Positions 54,244 to 63,619 are shown, counted from the first letter of the stretch. The stretch: DNA of 64,000 bases from Lachnospiraceae bacterium (GCA_029012365.1 JAQXLY010000038.1:1-64000), one strand, 5' to 3'. Translations and numbers: made by a program. Notes: generated by a model from the sequence alone, not told the origin.

Positions 54244-54792
54244 ATGAATTTCCAATACGAAACCGAACGTTTGCAGCTCCTTGTCTGCAACGAAGAATAC
54301 AGCAATGCATTACTGGCGTTTATGACAGAAAATAAAGATTTTTTTGCGCCCTATGAGCCACTCCGCCAGCCCGGATTTTACACCGAGGAGTTTCAGGCGC
54401 GGGTTCTTCGGGCAGAATTTCTTGCAACCCTTCGCAGCACCTATCTGCGCTATTACCTCTTTTTAAAGGAAGATACGGAACACATCATCGGCACCGTAAG
54501 CTTTTCGGGTATATCCCGCACCGATGGAAGCTGCCGTGTCGGCTACAAGCTGGACAGACTTCATACCGGCAGAGGCTATGCCACCGAAGCACTGCGTTGT
54601 CTCCTCCCTGAGCTTGGTAAAAGCCTTCAAATCCACAGGGTGGAAGCAGATATTTTACTTGAAAACGCTCCCTCCCTGCGGCTTATCGAGCGACTGGGCT
54701 TTGCCTATGAGGGTGTCGCCCGCAGCTCCCATGAAATCGGCGGCATTTGGCGGGACCATTTGCGGTACTCTTACATTTTTGCGCACCAGTAG
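54244..54792 (+). CDS. GNAT-family N-acetyltransferase (RimJ/RimL-like)
   Basis: Transfers an acetyl group from acetyl-CoA, most likely to a protein N-terminus or an amine. The 182 residues begin ETERLQLLVCNEEY and carry IIGTVSFSGISR, the acetyl-CoA loop LDRLHTGRGYATEALRCLLPEL and IHRVEADILLENAPSLRLIERLGFAYEG, the RimJ/RimL pattern. GGAG nine bases before the ATG fixes the start. Its 3' end overlaps that of the convergent DUF6128-like gene by 22 bp. Confidence 0.85.
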   Translation: MNFQYETERLQLLVCNEEYSNALLAFMTENKDFFAPYEPLRQPGFYTEEFQARVLRAEFLATLRSTYLRYYLFLKEDTEHIIGTVSFSGISRTDGSCRVGYKLDRLHTGRGYATEALRCLLPELGKSLQIHRVEADILLENAPSLRLIERLGFAYEGVARSSHEIGGIWRDHLRYSYIFAHQ

Positions 54793-55700
54793 CCAAACAT
54801 CCCCTTTCCCGAAACCGCAGTCTGCGTCGCAGGAAAAAATTCCGTGAAGCCGAACAGGCATGCCAGACGTACCTCTGCGTTATGATATCTGCCGGGAACC
54901 AAAAGAATATACTCTTCCTTCTCCCGTCCCCTTCGCCTTCCTAAAAGCAAATGACGGTATCTGTAATACCCATGCAGTAAAAAGCTGTTTTCCGCAAACC
55001 GGCGCCTTTCTCCGGGAAGAAGCGAAAGCTCCTCCGGCAGAACACGTACCGAGTACAATACACATTCTTTGCGACACGGGTTATAGGAAGGTCTTGATAC
55101 TAACAGCTCCTCCAGACAGGCAATCCTGTTTTGCTCCGCCTTCTTTCGCAACGGCACCGCATCTTCCGTCTTCTGAGGCTTCTGCACTGTAACATCAGTC
55201 TCTCCGCCTGCCGCCTTTGTGATCTCTTCCACCAGCTTTTTTGCCGATGTAATATACTCCCGCTCCCTGTAAGCCTCCCGTTTCTGCATAGAAAAAGCCT
55301 GTTGTATCTGCTGCCTTGTTATCTCCGCTCCGTCAAAGCGCGCGCAAAGATACTTGTCCGCTTCCGCCCCGCCAAACCATTCCGATTGTTCTTTTACCGC
55401 CTGCTCCGGAAGCATAAGGACACCGCCTCCGTTTCCTGCTTCCGCACACAAATGACAGCATCTTGTCCGAACCTCACTTCTGCATCCGGAAATCGTCTCC
55501 CAGTAAAATGATGCCTCAGAAAGAATATCCCTCCGGTCAAAATAATAGATATGCCAGTTCTTCTTTTTTTCATCCTCACCAAACAGCTCCAGCGTTACCA
55601 CAGGCATCTCTTCTTCACCGTATCTGCGCAGAATCCCCGTACTTCGCACCCTGACACCGTTTCGATAGGAAAACAAATATGCAATCTTTCTCTGATACAC
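54771..55700 (-). CDS. DUF6128-like protein of unknown function
   Basis: The function is unknown. The 309 residues fall into an N-terminal beta-rich part (VYQRKIAYLFSYRNGVRVRST...), a charged helical middle (about 115-190), and a C-terminal domain with SRPSYNPCRKECVLYSVRV, SLLPGERRRFAENSFLLHGYYRYRHLLLG and FPATQTAVSGKGMFGYWC. This layout is familiar from DUF6128 proteins of Lachnospiraceae; the match is from memory. A GTG start seven bases after AGGGAGG is preferred over the ORF-track start 22 codons earlier. There is no signal peptide or membrane helix. Cys residues are frequent in the middle (CRSEVRTRCCHLC). It ends inside the convergent GNAT gene. Confidence 0.65.
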   Translation of the reverse strand: MYQRKIAYLFSYRNGVRVRSTGILRRYGEEEMPVVTLELFGEDEKKKNWHIYYFDRRDILSEASFYWETISGCRSEVRTRCCHLCAEAGNGGGVLMLPEQAVKEQSEWFGGAEADKYLCARFDGAEITRQQIQQAFSMQKREAYREREYITSAKKLVEEITKAAGGETDVTVQKPQKTEDAVPLRKKAEQNRIACLEELLVSRPSYNPCRKECVLYSVRVLPEELSLLPGERRRFAENSFLLHGYYRYRHLLLGRRRGREKEEYILLVPGRYHNAEVRLACLFGFTEFFPATQTAVSGKGMFGYWCAKM

Positions 55701-55793
55701 GCCGTGCCCTCCCTTCCGGACAAATTCTGTAGCAGAAATAAGTGTTTCCCTATATTTTATGAACAAGCCCTCCTGTTTAGAACCGTTTTGATT

Positions 55794-57665
55794 TTACTGA
55801 CTCTGACGCTCTATCTGCTCCGCCAGCTCATTCAGATAAAGCCAGCGATTCATTTTTTCCTCCAATGCAACTTCCGCCTCTTCCTTTGAGGCAACTAATT
55901 CCTGTAGCTTCCCGTAGTCCGTGGAGGCTTTTATAATTTCATTCTCCAGTCCCTCTATTTTCTCTTCAAGGGCAGCTATATCCCCTTCTATCATCTCGTA
56001 CTCCCGCTGCTCCTTATAGGAGAATTTCAGTCTCTGCTCACGGTTTTTCCATGTTGCACGGCTGTCTGTACGGTCCGGGCAATCATCCGCACCGGAGCTT
56101 CTCGCCGTCTTCCTTCCTGCCGCTCCCTCTGTTTCGCGGGAAAGTCCGCCTGACAGTCCCGTTATTTCCGGTCTTCCCTCTTTTTCACATACCGCACGAT
56201 AATCCGAATAATTTCCTTCGTATCTCCTGATTACACCGTCCCCTTCAAAAGAAAAAATGCGGTTTGCGATTTTATCAAGGAAATACCGGTCATGGGATAC
56301 TGCGATTACAATCCCGTTGTATCCCTTTAAATACTCTTCGAGAATGGAAAGAGTACGTATATCCAAATCATTGGTAGGCTCGTCCAGAATCAATACATTC
56401 GGTGCCTCCATAAGCACATGCAGCAGCGCAAGCCTGCGTTTCTCTCCACCGGAAAGCTTTCCTATCAGGGTATACTGCATTGCATCCGTGAATAAAAATT
56501 TCTCACACATCTGAGAGGCACTGACCGTTCCCTCCGCCGTTTCAATGTACTCCGCAACACCACGTACCGAATCAATTACCCGGATATCCGGATTCAGCGG
56601 TTCGTTTTCCTGCATAAAATACCCTGTCTTAACCGTTGTACCGAATTCCACGGTTCCCTCATCCGGTGCGAGCTTCCCTGTAATCAATTTGAGCAGCGTA
56701 CTTTTCCCGCATCCGTTAGGACCGATGATTCCGATACGATCCGTAGACAGGAAAATGTAACTGAAATCCTTTACCGGTACCTTATCTCCGAAAGCTTTGC
56801 TGATGTTTTTAACCTCAACGGTCTTTTTTCCGAGTCTTGATGAAAGTGCATTTATTTCTACCTCTGCATCTTCTGCAATTTTCTCCCGGTTTTTCAAAGC
56901 TTCAAACCGCTCAATATGTGCCTTCTGCTTTGTCGAACGAGCCCTTGCACCACGCATCATCCACGCCAGATCCTGACGGTACAGGCTTTTTGCTTTCCGC
57001 TCCTCTGCCTGGCCTATTGCCTCTCTCTCTGCCTTCAGCAGCAGAAATCCGGTATAATTCTCCTTATAAGAATAAAGCTTTCCCTTGTCCAGCTCCACAA
57101 TACGGTTCGTTACGGCATCCAGAAAATAACGGTCGTGCGTAATCATCACCAGTGCCTTTCCGTTTTTCTTTAAGTAATCCTCCAGCCACTCCGTCATTTC
57201 CGAGTCCAGATGGTTCGTCGGCTCATCAAGTAACAGTACATCCGTCGGCATCAGCAGAGTACGTACCAGTGCTGCCCGCTTTCTTTGCCCGCCGGACAGT
57301 AGGGAAGGCTTTACATCAGTTTCCGGAATACCGAGTTTTCTAAGCATTGCAGCCGCCTCTCCCGCTATGTCCCGATATTCTTCGGGATGCACCAGTCCGT
57401 CCACCACATTTTCCAGTAAGGTTTTCTCATCAGAAAATAAAGGAGTCTGCGGCAGATAAGATATCCGCACCTCCTTTCCTTTTACTATCGAGCCTGCATC
57501 TGCTTCCTCGACTCCGGCAAGCAGCTTCAAAAATGTGGATTTTCCCGTACCGTTAATGCCTATTATGCCGATACGGTCTCCTTCATTGATTCCGAGAGAC
57601 ACATCATCAAATAACATTCGTTCCGTATAACTCTTTGAAACATGTTCTATAGTAATTAAATTCAT
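55794..57665 (-). CDS. ABC-F family ATPase (Uup-like)
   Basis: A cytosolic twin-ATPase without membrane domain; the family acts on ribosomes (translation factors, antibiotic protection) or, for Uup, on DNA/ribosome stress. The 623 residues have Walker A GINGTGKST near 36 and GPNGCGKST near 316, two LSGG signatures (LLSGGQRKRAAL; KLSGGEKRRLAL), two DEPTNHLD/DEPTNDLD motifs, and the interdomain P-site tether region rich in Arg/Lys between them. The C-terminal 75 residues form an acidic coiled coil like the Uup C-terminal domain. Upstream is a long leader with promoter, hairpin and a short ORF, a set-up common in regulated ABC-F genes. Confidence 0.93.
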   Translation of the reverse strand: MNLITIEHVSKSYTERMLFDDVSLGINEGDRIGIIGINGTGKSTFLKLLAGVEEADAGSIVKGKEVRISYLPQTPLFSDEKTLLENVVDGLVHPEEYRDIAGEAAAMLRKLGIPETDVKPSLLSGGQRKRAALVRTLLMPTDVLLLDEPTNHLDSEMTEWLEDYLKKNGKALVMITHDRYFLDAVTNRIVELDKGKLYSYKENYTGFLLLKAEREAIGQAEERKAKSLYRQDLAWMMRGARARSTKQKAHIERFEALKNREKIAEDAEVEINALSSRLGKKTVEVKNISKAFGDKVPVKDFSYIFLSTDRIGIIGPNGCGKSTLLKLITGKLAPDEGTVEFGTTVKTGYFMQENEPLNPDIRVIDSVRGVAEYIETAEGTVSASQMCEKFLFTDAMQYTLIGKLSGGEKRRLALLHVLMEAPNVLILDEPTNDLDIRTLSILEEYLKGYNGIVIAVSHDRYFLDKIANRIFSFEGDGVIRRYEGNYSDYRAVCEKEGRPEITGLSGGLSRETEGAAGRKTARSSGADDCPDRTDSRATWKNREQRLKFSYKEQREYEMIEGDIAALEEKIEGLENEIIKASTDYGKLQELVASKEEAEVALEEKMNRWLYLNELAEQIERQSQ

Positions 57666-57712
57666 ATTTCCTCCATTATTACACTCATAGGGATTTTATA
57701 GGAATTTGTACT

Positions 57713-57841
57713 TTATATGACGCAGGTTCCTATTTGACAAGGAAAAAGCCGGCTATCAGTCCGGTCACTTACGTACCGCACTTTCAAGCCGGCCTTTCCC
57801 CCTTGCCTTGCACGTTCCCCAACGCTTCTTCCTCTAATCAA
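57713..57841 (-). CDS. Possible leader peptide ORF upstream of the ABC-F gene
   Basis: A 42-codon ORF too short for the ORF track, starting TTG six bases after AGGAG and reading IRGRSVGERARQGGKAG at its N-terminal end. It is Arg/Gly-rich and has no known match. The TTG is 28 bp downstream of the -10 box, so this would be the first translated frame on the transcript. It spans the terminator hairpin, so ribosome position could control whether the hairpin forms. It may equally be a chance frame over a structured RNA. Confidence 0.4.
   Translation of the reverse strand: MIRGRSVGERARQGGKAGLKVRYVSDRTDSRLFPCQIGTCVI
57743..57793 (-). terminator. Leader terminator/attenuator before the ABC-F gene
   Basis: Minus strand: GCCGGCT (57787-57793) pairs with AGCCGGC (57748-57754), followed by TTTTT. 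The large loop contains a second stem, CGGT/ACCG. Upstream GCAAGGC could pair with the CCTTGTC behind the T-run as a competing structure. It lies 80-130 bases before the ABC-F start codon, inside the transcript. Confidence 0.6.
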
Positions 57842-57868
57842 TATCTTCTCCTATATTGACTGTTTTTT

Positions 57869-57897
57869 AGTATAATACAATAAGAAAAAAATGTCAA
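57869..57897 (-). promoter_or_regulatory. ABC-F gene promoter
   Basis: Minus strand: consensus TTGACA (57892-57897), exact 17-bp spacer, TATACT (57869-57874), about 200 bp before the start codon. The leader contains the possible uORF and hairpin. The 335-bp stretch 57666-58000 holds this promoter and leader; 57898-58000, behind the M18 gene, shows no clear terminator. Confidence 0.85.
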
Positions 57898-58000
57898 TAC
57901 CCGGCCACTTTTATAAGCACTTTTTGTTACTTTTGCACAATTTTAAAAAGCCTGTAAAACGATATCTCCCACGCAGGACTCCGTTTTGCCACTGCCTGTT

Positions 58001-59275
58001 TTAAGAAAAGAATGCAGTCACAAGCCTTGTAAGCCCCGATATATCTTCCCTGCCCGCAAGTTCCCTTGCAGAATGCATTGCAAGGAGCGGAACACCGATA
58101 TCGATTCCACGCATAGGAAGCCAGGAAGATATAATCGGTCCCAGTGTGCTGCCACCCGCTAAATCCGCATGGTTTGCGACCTTCTGATACAACACATCGT
58201 TTTCCTCACAAAGTACCTGCAGCATTGCAACCGTTTCCGTATCAAATACATAGCGCTGGCTGCTGTTAATCTTTAAAGCAACACCCTTATTAAGAGTAGC
58301 TCTGTTTACCGGGTCGTACACATCCTGCCGGTTCGGATGCAGTGCATGCGCCGCATCAACCGACAGAAGAATACTCTTTACCAGAGCCTCCTGCAGCTTC
58401 GCGTTCTCTGCGCCGAACGCGGCATAGATACGCTCCAGAATCGCTGATGTCAGTGCGCTGTCCGCACCCTGCTTGGAACGGCTCCCGATTTCCTCATGAT
58501 CATAAAGTACAATCATATCAATACCTGCGGTCTTATGCTCCCCTGCACAGATTGCCTGTAGCAGTGCGTAGCATGAAATCTGGTTATCCAGGCGCGGTGC
58601 CGAAATAAATTCGCTCTCTTCTCCGATAAAGCATGCAGGTTCATGGCAGTATACAGTCAAATCATAATCCAGAATTTTTTCCGCCTCTACCTTCAATTCC
58701 TTCGCAAGAAGCTCCTTTACATAGGCCTCTTTTGAATCCTCCTCCCTTAAAAGCCCCAGAAGCGGAAGTAAATCCCTCTGCGGCTTGCACTCTACGCCTT
58801 TATTAACCTCCCGGTTCATATGAATCGCAAGATTCGGAATTGTAAGAAGCGGACGCTTAAAATCTATTGTTTTCAAACAAGGAGAATATGCGTTCTCTCC
58901 TCTTAAAGCTACCCTGCCCGCCATAGACAGAGGCCGGTCATACCATGTATTCAGAATGGCTCCTCCGTAAACCTCTATATCCAAGCGCTTGTATTCTCCC
59001 GACATCAGCTCTGCCTTTGGCTTCACCCGCAGGCACGGAGCATCCGTATGAGCTGCCGCAATATGCAACACATCTCCCGGTACAAAATCCTTACCTATCG
59101 TATATGCTACCAGTCCCGTACCGAAAATACGGATAAAATAACGTCCTCCGCGCTCCGGTGCAAACGGCTCCTCCAGCTTCTGTTCCACAAATCCGGCTTC
59201 CTCTAAGCAATTTGTACTAAGCTCTACCGCATGATACGGAGTCACGGCCCCGTTCAAGTATTCCAACAATTCCAT
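58001..59275 (-). CDS. M18-family aminopeptidase
   Basis: A dizinc, self-compartmentalising aminopeptidase that degrades cytosolic peptides. The 424 residues carry AAAHTDAPCLRVKP with the metal His-Asp, YGGAILNTWYDRPLSMAGRV, VLYDHEEIGSRSKQGA with the catalytic Glu-Glu, and the C-terminal GGSTLGPI with MRGIDIGVPLLAMHSARE. All M18 hallmarks are in place. There is no signal peptide. ACAGGAG precedes the ATG. Confidence 0.94.
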   Translation of the reverse strand: MELLEYLNGAVTPYHAVELSTNCLEEAGFVEQKLEEPFAPERGGRYFIRIFGTGLVAYTIGKDFVPGDVLHIAAAHTDAPCLRVKPKAELMSGEYKRLDIEVYGGAILNTWYDRPLSMAGRVALRGENAYSPCLKTIDFKRPLLTIPNLAIHMNREVNKGVECKPQRDLLPLLGLLREEDSKEAYVKELLAKELKVEAEKILDYDLTVYCHEPACFIGEESEFISAPRLDNQISCYALLQAICAGEHKTAGIDMIVLYDHEEIGSRSKQGADSALTSAILERIYAAFGAENAKLQEALVKSILLSVDAAHALHPNRQDVYDPVNRATLNKGVALKINSSQRYVFDTETVAMLQVLCEENDVLYQKVANHADLAGGSTLGPIISSWLPMRGIDIGVPLLAMHSARELAGREDISGLTRLVTAFFS

Positions 59276-59320
59276 AATACACTCCTGTCTTCTTTACTTC
59301 TCTTCATCCTATAATGAAAC

Positions 59321-59349
59321 AGGGCACCGCACATGCATGCGGCAGCCCT
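59321..59349 (-). terminator. Probable terminator of the chemoreceptor gene
   Basis: Minus strand: AGGGCTGCCGC pairs with GCGGTGCCCT around an eight-base loop (one bulge), followed by GTTTCATT. It lies 23 bp behind the chemoreceptor stop. Confidence 0.65.
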
Positions 59350-59372
59350 CTCTGCTTACTCTTTGGTTTATA

Positions 59373-61403
59373 TTATTTATCCGTCTCTTCAGATACGGCT
59401 TCTTCGTCCTCAGACCCGGCTCCGTTCTCCGTCACTTCCTCAGCAGACCCTTCCTCTGCCGGTTCATCCTTCGCAACATCCCCGTTCATTTTTTCCGCAT
59501 TCAGGGAGAACAATGCAATATCATTCTCCAGCTCCTGCTTCAAAACAGCAAGCTCCTGTGTCTGTTTGGTACATTCGTCCACAATAGTTCCTACTTCATA
59601 CATCGACGCGGATGTTTCCTCGGCACTGGCCGCATTTTCTTCCGCAATGGCAGCCAGACCTTCCACAATATTTACGACACCTTCACGCAACTCGGACAAC
59701 GCCTTTGTCTGTTTGGAAATCTCCTTAATCGCTTTCATAACGGAAGAAACTTCCGCATTCAGTTCAGTAAATACCTTTAACGTTTCATCCAGCTTATCGT
59801 TCTGTACATTGATACTGTCGGACACTCCGTTCATTGTCTTAACACTGGTATCGGAATTTGAAATCAACGTTTCCACAATTTCACGGATTTCCTCCGCAGA
59901 AGTGCGGGACTGCTCCGCAAGCTGTCTGATTTCATCCGCAACTACCGCAAAGCCCATACCGGCCTCTCCCGCTCTCGCCGCCTCAATCGAAGCATTCAGT
60001 GAAAGAAGATTCGTCTGACTCGCAATAGCCGTAATCATATCGGTTGCCTTCTGAATCTGCTGTGCCGATACATTTGTCTCGTTTGTCTGTCTCTTAATCT
60101 CATTAATCGCATCATCCGCTTCCTTACTGATAATCAGAAGCTCCTGCAACGTCTTGTCCGCATCAATACTGTACTCATCCATCTTCTTTGCGCTGACACT
60201 GAGATGTTCCACCTCGGAAACAGTCATCTCGATTGCTTCCCCTATCTGAGCCACCTGCGTATTTGCCTGCATTGTCTCCGTTGCCTGTGAGGTAGCTCCC
60301 TTTGCGATTTCCTCTACCGCAAGATTTACACTGTTCACTGTCTCCGCGATCTTACTCATGGACTCATTCATAAGGTCCGAGAAATCAGCAACCTCCTTCG
60401 TGGAAGCCTTAATGCTGCCGATGATGCAGCTTAACTTCTCAACCAGCTGCTTTACTCCCCTTGCAATATCGCCGATTTCATCCTTCCTCTTCATACTATC
60501 CTCGGAAACCTTTACCGCAAGATTACCGTTGGACACCTCGGTCAGACTGCCAACCGACCTGTTCACCGCTGTCGTGATATGCCTTACTTCATAGAAGCAA
60601 AGTGCGGCAAACAAAATTGCCAAAATAAGACCTACCGTAATCAATACAGCCAGAGCGCCATTCATACTTGCATTAACTCCGGTTCTGTCTACACCGCAAA
60701 ACATGGCACCGACAATCTCACCCGTACTTTCCTGCATCAACGGATAATAATATGTCGCATACGGTTTTCCTGAAAATGTTGTATCGGAATCATAATAATA
60801 ATTCCCTTTATAGACATATTTTAATACAATGTTTTCATAGTTATCCGCATCTATCTTTGTACCTGAATATGGATTACCGTTTTCATCCTTAAATGTGGTC
60901 ATTACGCAGGTATCTCCGTAAAATACCATAATGTCCGCACCGACCTTTTCGCTCATATCGTCCAGATACTCATACATCGGCTCCATATCGGTGGTTCCTT
61001 TATAAAAAACACCGTCCGTATAAGAATAATCACCACGGGCATAAACCGTAAATGCCTCCACAGCGGAAACGGTAAGACCCTCCATCTCTGACTGCAGCAG
61101 CCGGTGTGTAAGCTTCCTCGCGCTTGACTGCGATGAAAGCAAATAGAAAAGGCTGATAAGCAGAATCGGTACCGTTGCAATCAGCAAAATACGAACGATT
61201 AAGGTAAACCGGTTTTTATTTTCCCTCGCCTTTTTCCTTTCCGCCCTCTTTTCCGCTCTCGCGGCTTCTCTTGCTTCTTCCTCCTCCACATCACTGAAGT
61301 CCATATCAAACATATCAGAATTATCTTCAATATCAGTTTCCGCAACTTCGATATCTTCAGCCTGTTCCTCAGCACTCTCAAAAAAATCGTCTGTCGTATT
61401 CAT
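59373..61403 (-). CDS. Methyl-accepting chemotaxis protein with single Cache sensor and acidic cytosolic N-tail
   Basis: A transmembrane chemoreceptor that controls CheA. The 676 residues begin with an unusual cytosolic extension of about 60 residues, first strongly acidic ([21 protein letters not shown]) then strongly basic ([16 protein letters not shown]). TM1 follows near 68-90, then a single-Cache extracytoplasmic sensor ([28 protein letters not shown] ... YYYPLMQ), TM2 near 253-275, HAMP, and a long cytosolic signalling helix pair with the conserved tip [33 protein letters not shown] precedes the start chosen; the ORF-track start is 27 codons earlier. The C-terminal tail is acidic and has no CheR-binding pentapeptide that I recognise. 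No other chemotaxis or flagellar genes are in the window. Confidence 0.93.
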   Translation of the reverse strand: MNTTDDFFESAEEQAEDIEVAETDIEDNSDMFDMDFSDVEEEEAREAARAEKRAERKKARENKNRFTLIVRILLIATVPILLISLFYLLSSQSSARKLTHRLLQSEMEGLTVSAVEAFTVYARGDYSYTDGVFYKGTTDMEPMYEYLDDMSEKVGADIMVFYGDTCVMTTFKDENGNPYSGTKIDADNYENIVLKYVYKGNYYYDSDTTFSGKPYATYYYPLMQESTGEIVGAMFCGVDRTGVNASMNGALAVLITVGLILAILFAALCFYEVRHITTAVNRSVGSLTEVSNGNLAVKVSEDSMKRKDEIGDIARGVKQLVEKLSCIIGSIKASTKEVADFSDLMNESMSKIAETVNSVNLAVEEIAKGATSQATETMQANTQVAQIGEAIEMTVSEVEHLSVSAKKMDEYSIDADKTLQELLIISKEADDAINEIKRQTNETNVSAQQIQKATDMITAIASQTNLLSLNASIEAARAGEAGMGFAVVADEIRQLAEQSRTSAEEIREIVETLISNSDTSVKTMNGVSDSINVQNDKLDETLKVFTELNAEVSSVMKAIKEISKQTKALSELREGVVNIVEGLAAIAEENAASAEETSASMYEVGTIVDECTKQTQELAVLKQELENDIALFSLNAEKMNGDVAKDEPAEEGSAEEVTENGAGSEDEEAVSEETDK

Positions 61404-61474
61404 CACCGTTCTCCTTTCCGGACGTATGTCCTTCTGAATCCTCCCGACATATTTCCCGTCGCGGCGTTTGTTAT

Positions 61475-61503
61475 AGTATAACATATTTTCTCAAAAAAGT
61501 CTA
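61475..61503 (-). promoter_or_regulatory. Chemoreceptor promoter
   Basis: Minus strand: TAGACT (61498-61503), 17-bp spacer, TATACT (61475-61480). The -35 is weak (4 of 6). No flagellar sigma-28 pattern (TAAA ... GCCGATAA) is seen. Confidence 0.55.
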
Positions 61504-61606
61504 GCAAATTCCCTCCGTTTTCTCCAAACGGACACACCTCTCCCTTAATTATACCTACAACTCCCCACTGTACCTCCGCTGTCCTTCCCGAATGTAAAAA
61601 ATTTCC

Positions 61607-61635
61607 TTTTCAATGCAGCCAATTTATGGTATACT
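61607..61635 (+). promoter_or_regulatory. Promoter of the secreted wall hydrolase gene
   Basis: TTTTCA (61607-61612), 17-bp spacer, TATACT (61630-61635), about 64 bp before the ATG. The -35 is weak. The 295-bp divergent gap 61404-61698 holds this and the chemoreceptor promoter and nothing else that I recognise. Confidence 0.55.
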
Positions 61636-61698
61636 ATCCACAATGGCAAAATGAAAAGATTCATTTTTGTAAATTAACCCTTACAGAAGGAGGTTATT

Positions 61699-63018
61699 AT
61701 GAAGCATCTGAAATACCGCATTGTTTCTGCCGTTTCCGGTTGTGTCTGTTTCTTTTTCGTGACACTTTCCGGCGGTTTTCTGGCAAATGCGGATACACAT
61801 ACCGATACCCCCGTTTCCATGAATAAAAATAATGATATCATACAGCCGTCCGTTGACCCCGTTTCAGCCGATATTCCGGAAAATACAGCTTCCGGAGAAG
61901 AGCTCAGGGATTTATCCCGTCAGGGCTCCGATGCCGAGCCTGATTTCACCATAACCCCTGTGCCTACACCGAGTCTTGCTCCGACACCGAGTCCGGCTCC
62001 GACACCGAGCCCGACTCCGACGCCGAGTCCGACCCCTACACCGAGCCCGACACCGACGCCGAGTCCGACCCCTACACCGACCCCTACACCGAGCCCGACT
62101 CCCGAACCTTTTGTTTTTTCAAAGGCAATCGCAAATGTATCCGATTTTGTCAATATCCGCGAAGGTGCATCCACTGACACACCTGTTCTCGGAAAGCTTT
62201 TTAAAAATGGCATAGCTGAGGTTCTGGATACAGAAGGAGACTGGACGCATATTTCTTCCGGCAATGTTACCGGATATATTTTCAGTGAATATTTATACCT
62301 CGGTGAAAATGCCGTTGCATACGCGGACAAAATCACCGCTTACAATGCGAAAGTAACCGCAGAATCCATGAATGTGCGTTCCGGACCGGGTACGGAATAT
62401 GATAAGCTCGGCACCGCTACCCACGGAAATACTTACCCGGCAATCCTTTCTCTTTCCAACAAGAACTGGATTGCGGTTCAGTATACCGCAGACACGGTTG
62501 CCTATCTGTACGCCGAATATGTAACATTGACCTGTAATCAAAAGGAAGCCATGACTCTGGCTGAGATTGCCGCTGCCGAGCGTGCGGCAAGGATTGAGAA
62601 GGCTCATGTAAAGAGTATTCCGATTACGTACCGCGACCCGGTAACCATTACGGAAGAAGATTTAGAAGTCTTTGCACTGGTAGTTGCGACCGAAGCCTTC
62701 TGGGAACCATACGAAGGCAAGCTGGCCGTTGCAAACGTAATTCTTAACCGCCTTCTCGGCGGCCGTTACGGCGATACAATTTATGACGTTGTCACCGCCC
62801 CGAAACAGTTTTCGGGATACAACAACATAGACAAATTCCGCTCCTATGACCTTACTGACTGCTATAAAGCCTGCAGGGAGGCTCTTTCCGGAAAAAACAA
62901 TATCGGTGATTTTCTGTTCTTCCACGCAGACTACTATGTAAACACCCATGATGAATGGCCGCTGTTTACCTCATGGTATCAGATTGCCGGTCACGTTTTC
63001 TTTAAACGTTTCTGGTAA
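61699..63018 (+). CDS. Secreted cell wall hydrolase with Pro-Thr repeat linker, SH3b domains and SleB/CwlJ-type domain
   Basis: An exported peptidoglycan hydrolase. The 439 residues have a signal peptide ([20 protein letters not shown] ... ANA), an acidic stretch, and a (PTPSPTP)n linker near residues 90-136. Two bacterial SH3 domains follow ([18 protein letters not shown] near 152; [15 protein letters not shown] near 223). A C-terminal Hydrolase_2 domain ([25 protein letters not shown] ... QFSGY) near 325-439 carries the catalytic Glu of the SleB/CwlJ family. GAAGGAGG precedes the ATG. It is a housekeeping or remodelling hydrolase rather than a germination enzyme proven by context. It converges on spmB with 5 bp between the stops. 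Confidence 0.93.
   Translation: MKHLKYRIVSAVSGCVCFFFVTLSGGFLANADTHTDTPVSMNKNNDIIQPSVDPVSADIPENTASGEELRDLSRQGSDAEPDFTITPVPTPSLAPTPSPAPTPSPTPTPSPTPTPSPTPTPSPTPTPTPTPSPTPEPFVFSKAIANVSDFVNIREGASTDTPVLGKLFKNGIAEVLDTEGDWTHISSGNVTGYIFSEYLYLGENAVAYADKITAYNAKVTAESMNVRSGPGTEYDKLGTATHGNTYPAILSLSNKNWIAVQYTADTVAYLYAEYVTLTCNQKEAMTLAEIAAAERAARIEKAHVKSIPITYRDPVTITEEDLEVFALVVATEAFWEPYEGKLAVANVILNRLLGGRYGDTIYDVVTAPKQFSGYNNIDKFRSYDLTDCYKACREALSGKNNIGDFLFFHADYYVNTHDEWPLFTSWYQIAGHVFFKRFW
62017..62104 (+). repeat. Tandem repeats coding for the Pro-Thr/Ser linker
   Basis: A 36-bp unit (CCGACGCCGAGTCCGACCCC ...) starting at 62017 recurs at 62053, with shorter 12-bp echoes (CCGACCCCTACA) beyond. It encodes PTPSPTP repeats of the hydrolase linker. 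Such a tract can vary in length by slippage between strains. Confidence 0.85.
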
Positions 63019-63023
63019 ACAGC

Positions 63024-63548
63024 CTACATCAATCCCCCAAGGATTGTGCTTACCGCTACCCCCGCTGCCGTTGCCACAAGTGCACCGGTCAGGGTGTAGC
63101 GGGTTTTTTTTACACCTGCCGCCATAAAATAGACCGACATAGTATAAAACACCGTTTCCGTGGAGGAACAAATCAGCGAAGTCACTTTTCCGAGATACGA
63201 ATCCGGCCCATACTCTTTAAAAATGTCCAGCACAAGACCGGTTGCCGCCGAAGATGAAAACAGTTTTACAACTACAAGAGGAACAAGCTCCGCCGGAAAC
63301 ATAAGCATTTTCGCAACCGGTGCAAGCAGCCCGGCAAGCAGCTCCAGAAACCCCGATGCCCTTAACATCCCCACACCTGTCATCAGTCCGATTAACGTAG
63401 GAAGAATTCCGATTATTACATTAAACCCATCCTTTGCCCCCTCGACAAATTCTCCGTAAATATCGGTTTTCGTAAATAAACCGTAGCTTACCAGATAAAA
63501 CAGCAAAAGAGGAATACAAAAATCCGAAAGAAAAATAAGAAGCTGCAT
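63024..63548 (-). CDS. spmB: Spore maturation protein B
   Basis: A membrane protein needed for spore core dehydration in sporulating Firmicutes. The 174 residues have four to five hydrophobic segments and the nucleoside-recognition (gate) pattern GMLRASGFLELLAGLLAP, KLFSSSAATGLVLDIF and STETVFYTMSVYF. The start at MQLLIFLSDF is favoured by GGGTGG about 11 bases upstream; the ORF-track start is a GTG five codons earlier. It follows spmA by 71 bp, the normal spmA-spmB order. Confidence 0.93.
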   Translation of the reverse strand: MQLLIFLSDFCIPLLLFYLVSYGLFTKTDIYGEFVEGAKDGFNVIIGILPTLIGLMTGVGMLRASGFLELLAGLLAPVAKMLMFPAELVPLVVVKLFSSSAATGLVLDIFKEYGPDSYLGKVTSLICSSTETVFYTMSVYFMAAGVKKTRYTLTGALVATAAGVAVSTILGGLM

Positions 63549-63619
63549 CCGACTTACATCCACCCGCAGAAGTTATTACACTTTATGTAACAGTTCTCCT
63601 TTGTATGTCGTCTTAAAAT

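Noticed and set aside
57700-57830. tRNA or T-box element in the ABC-F leader
   Set aside because: No cloverleaf with a TTCGANNC arm and no GGGTGGNACCGCG T-box core; the hairpins fit an attenuator better.
61920-62336. 138-codon minus-strand ORF with long Gly-Val repeats
   Set aside because: It is the antisense reading of the Pro-Thr repeat in the wall hydrolase gene.
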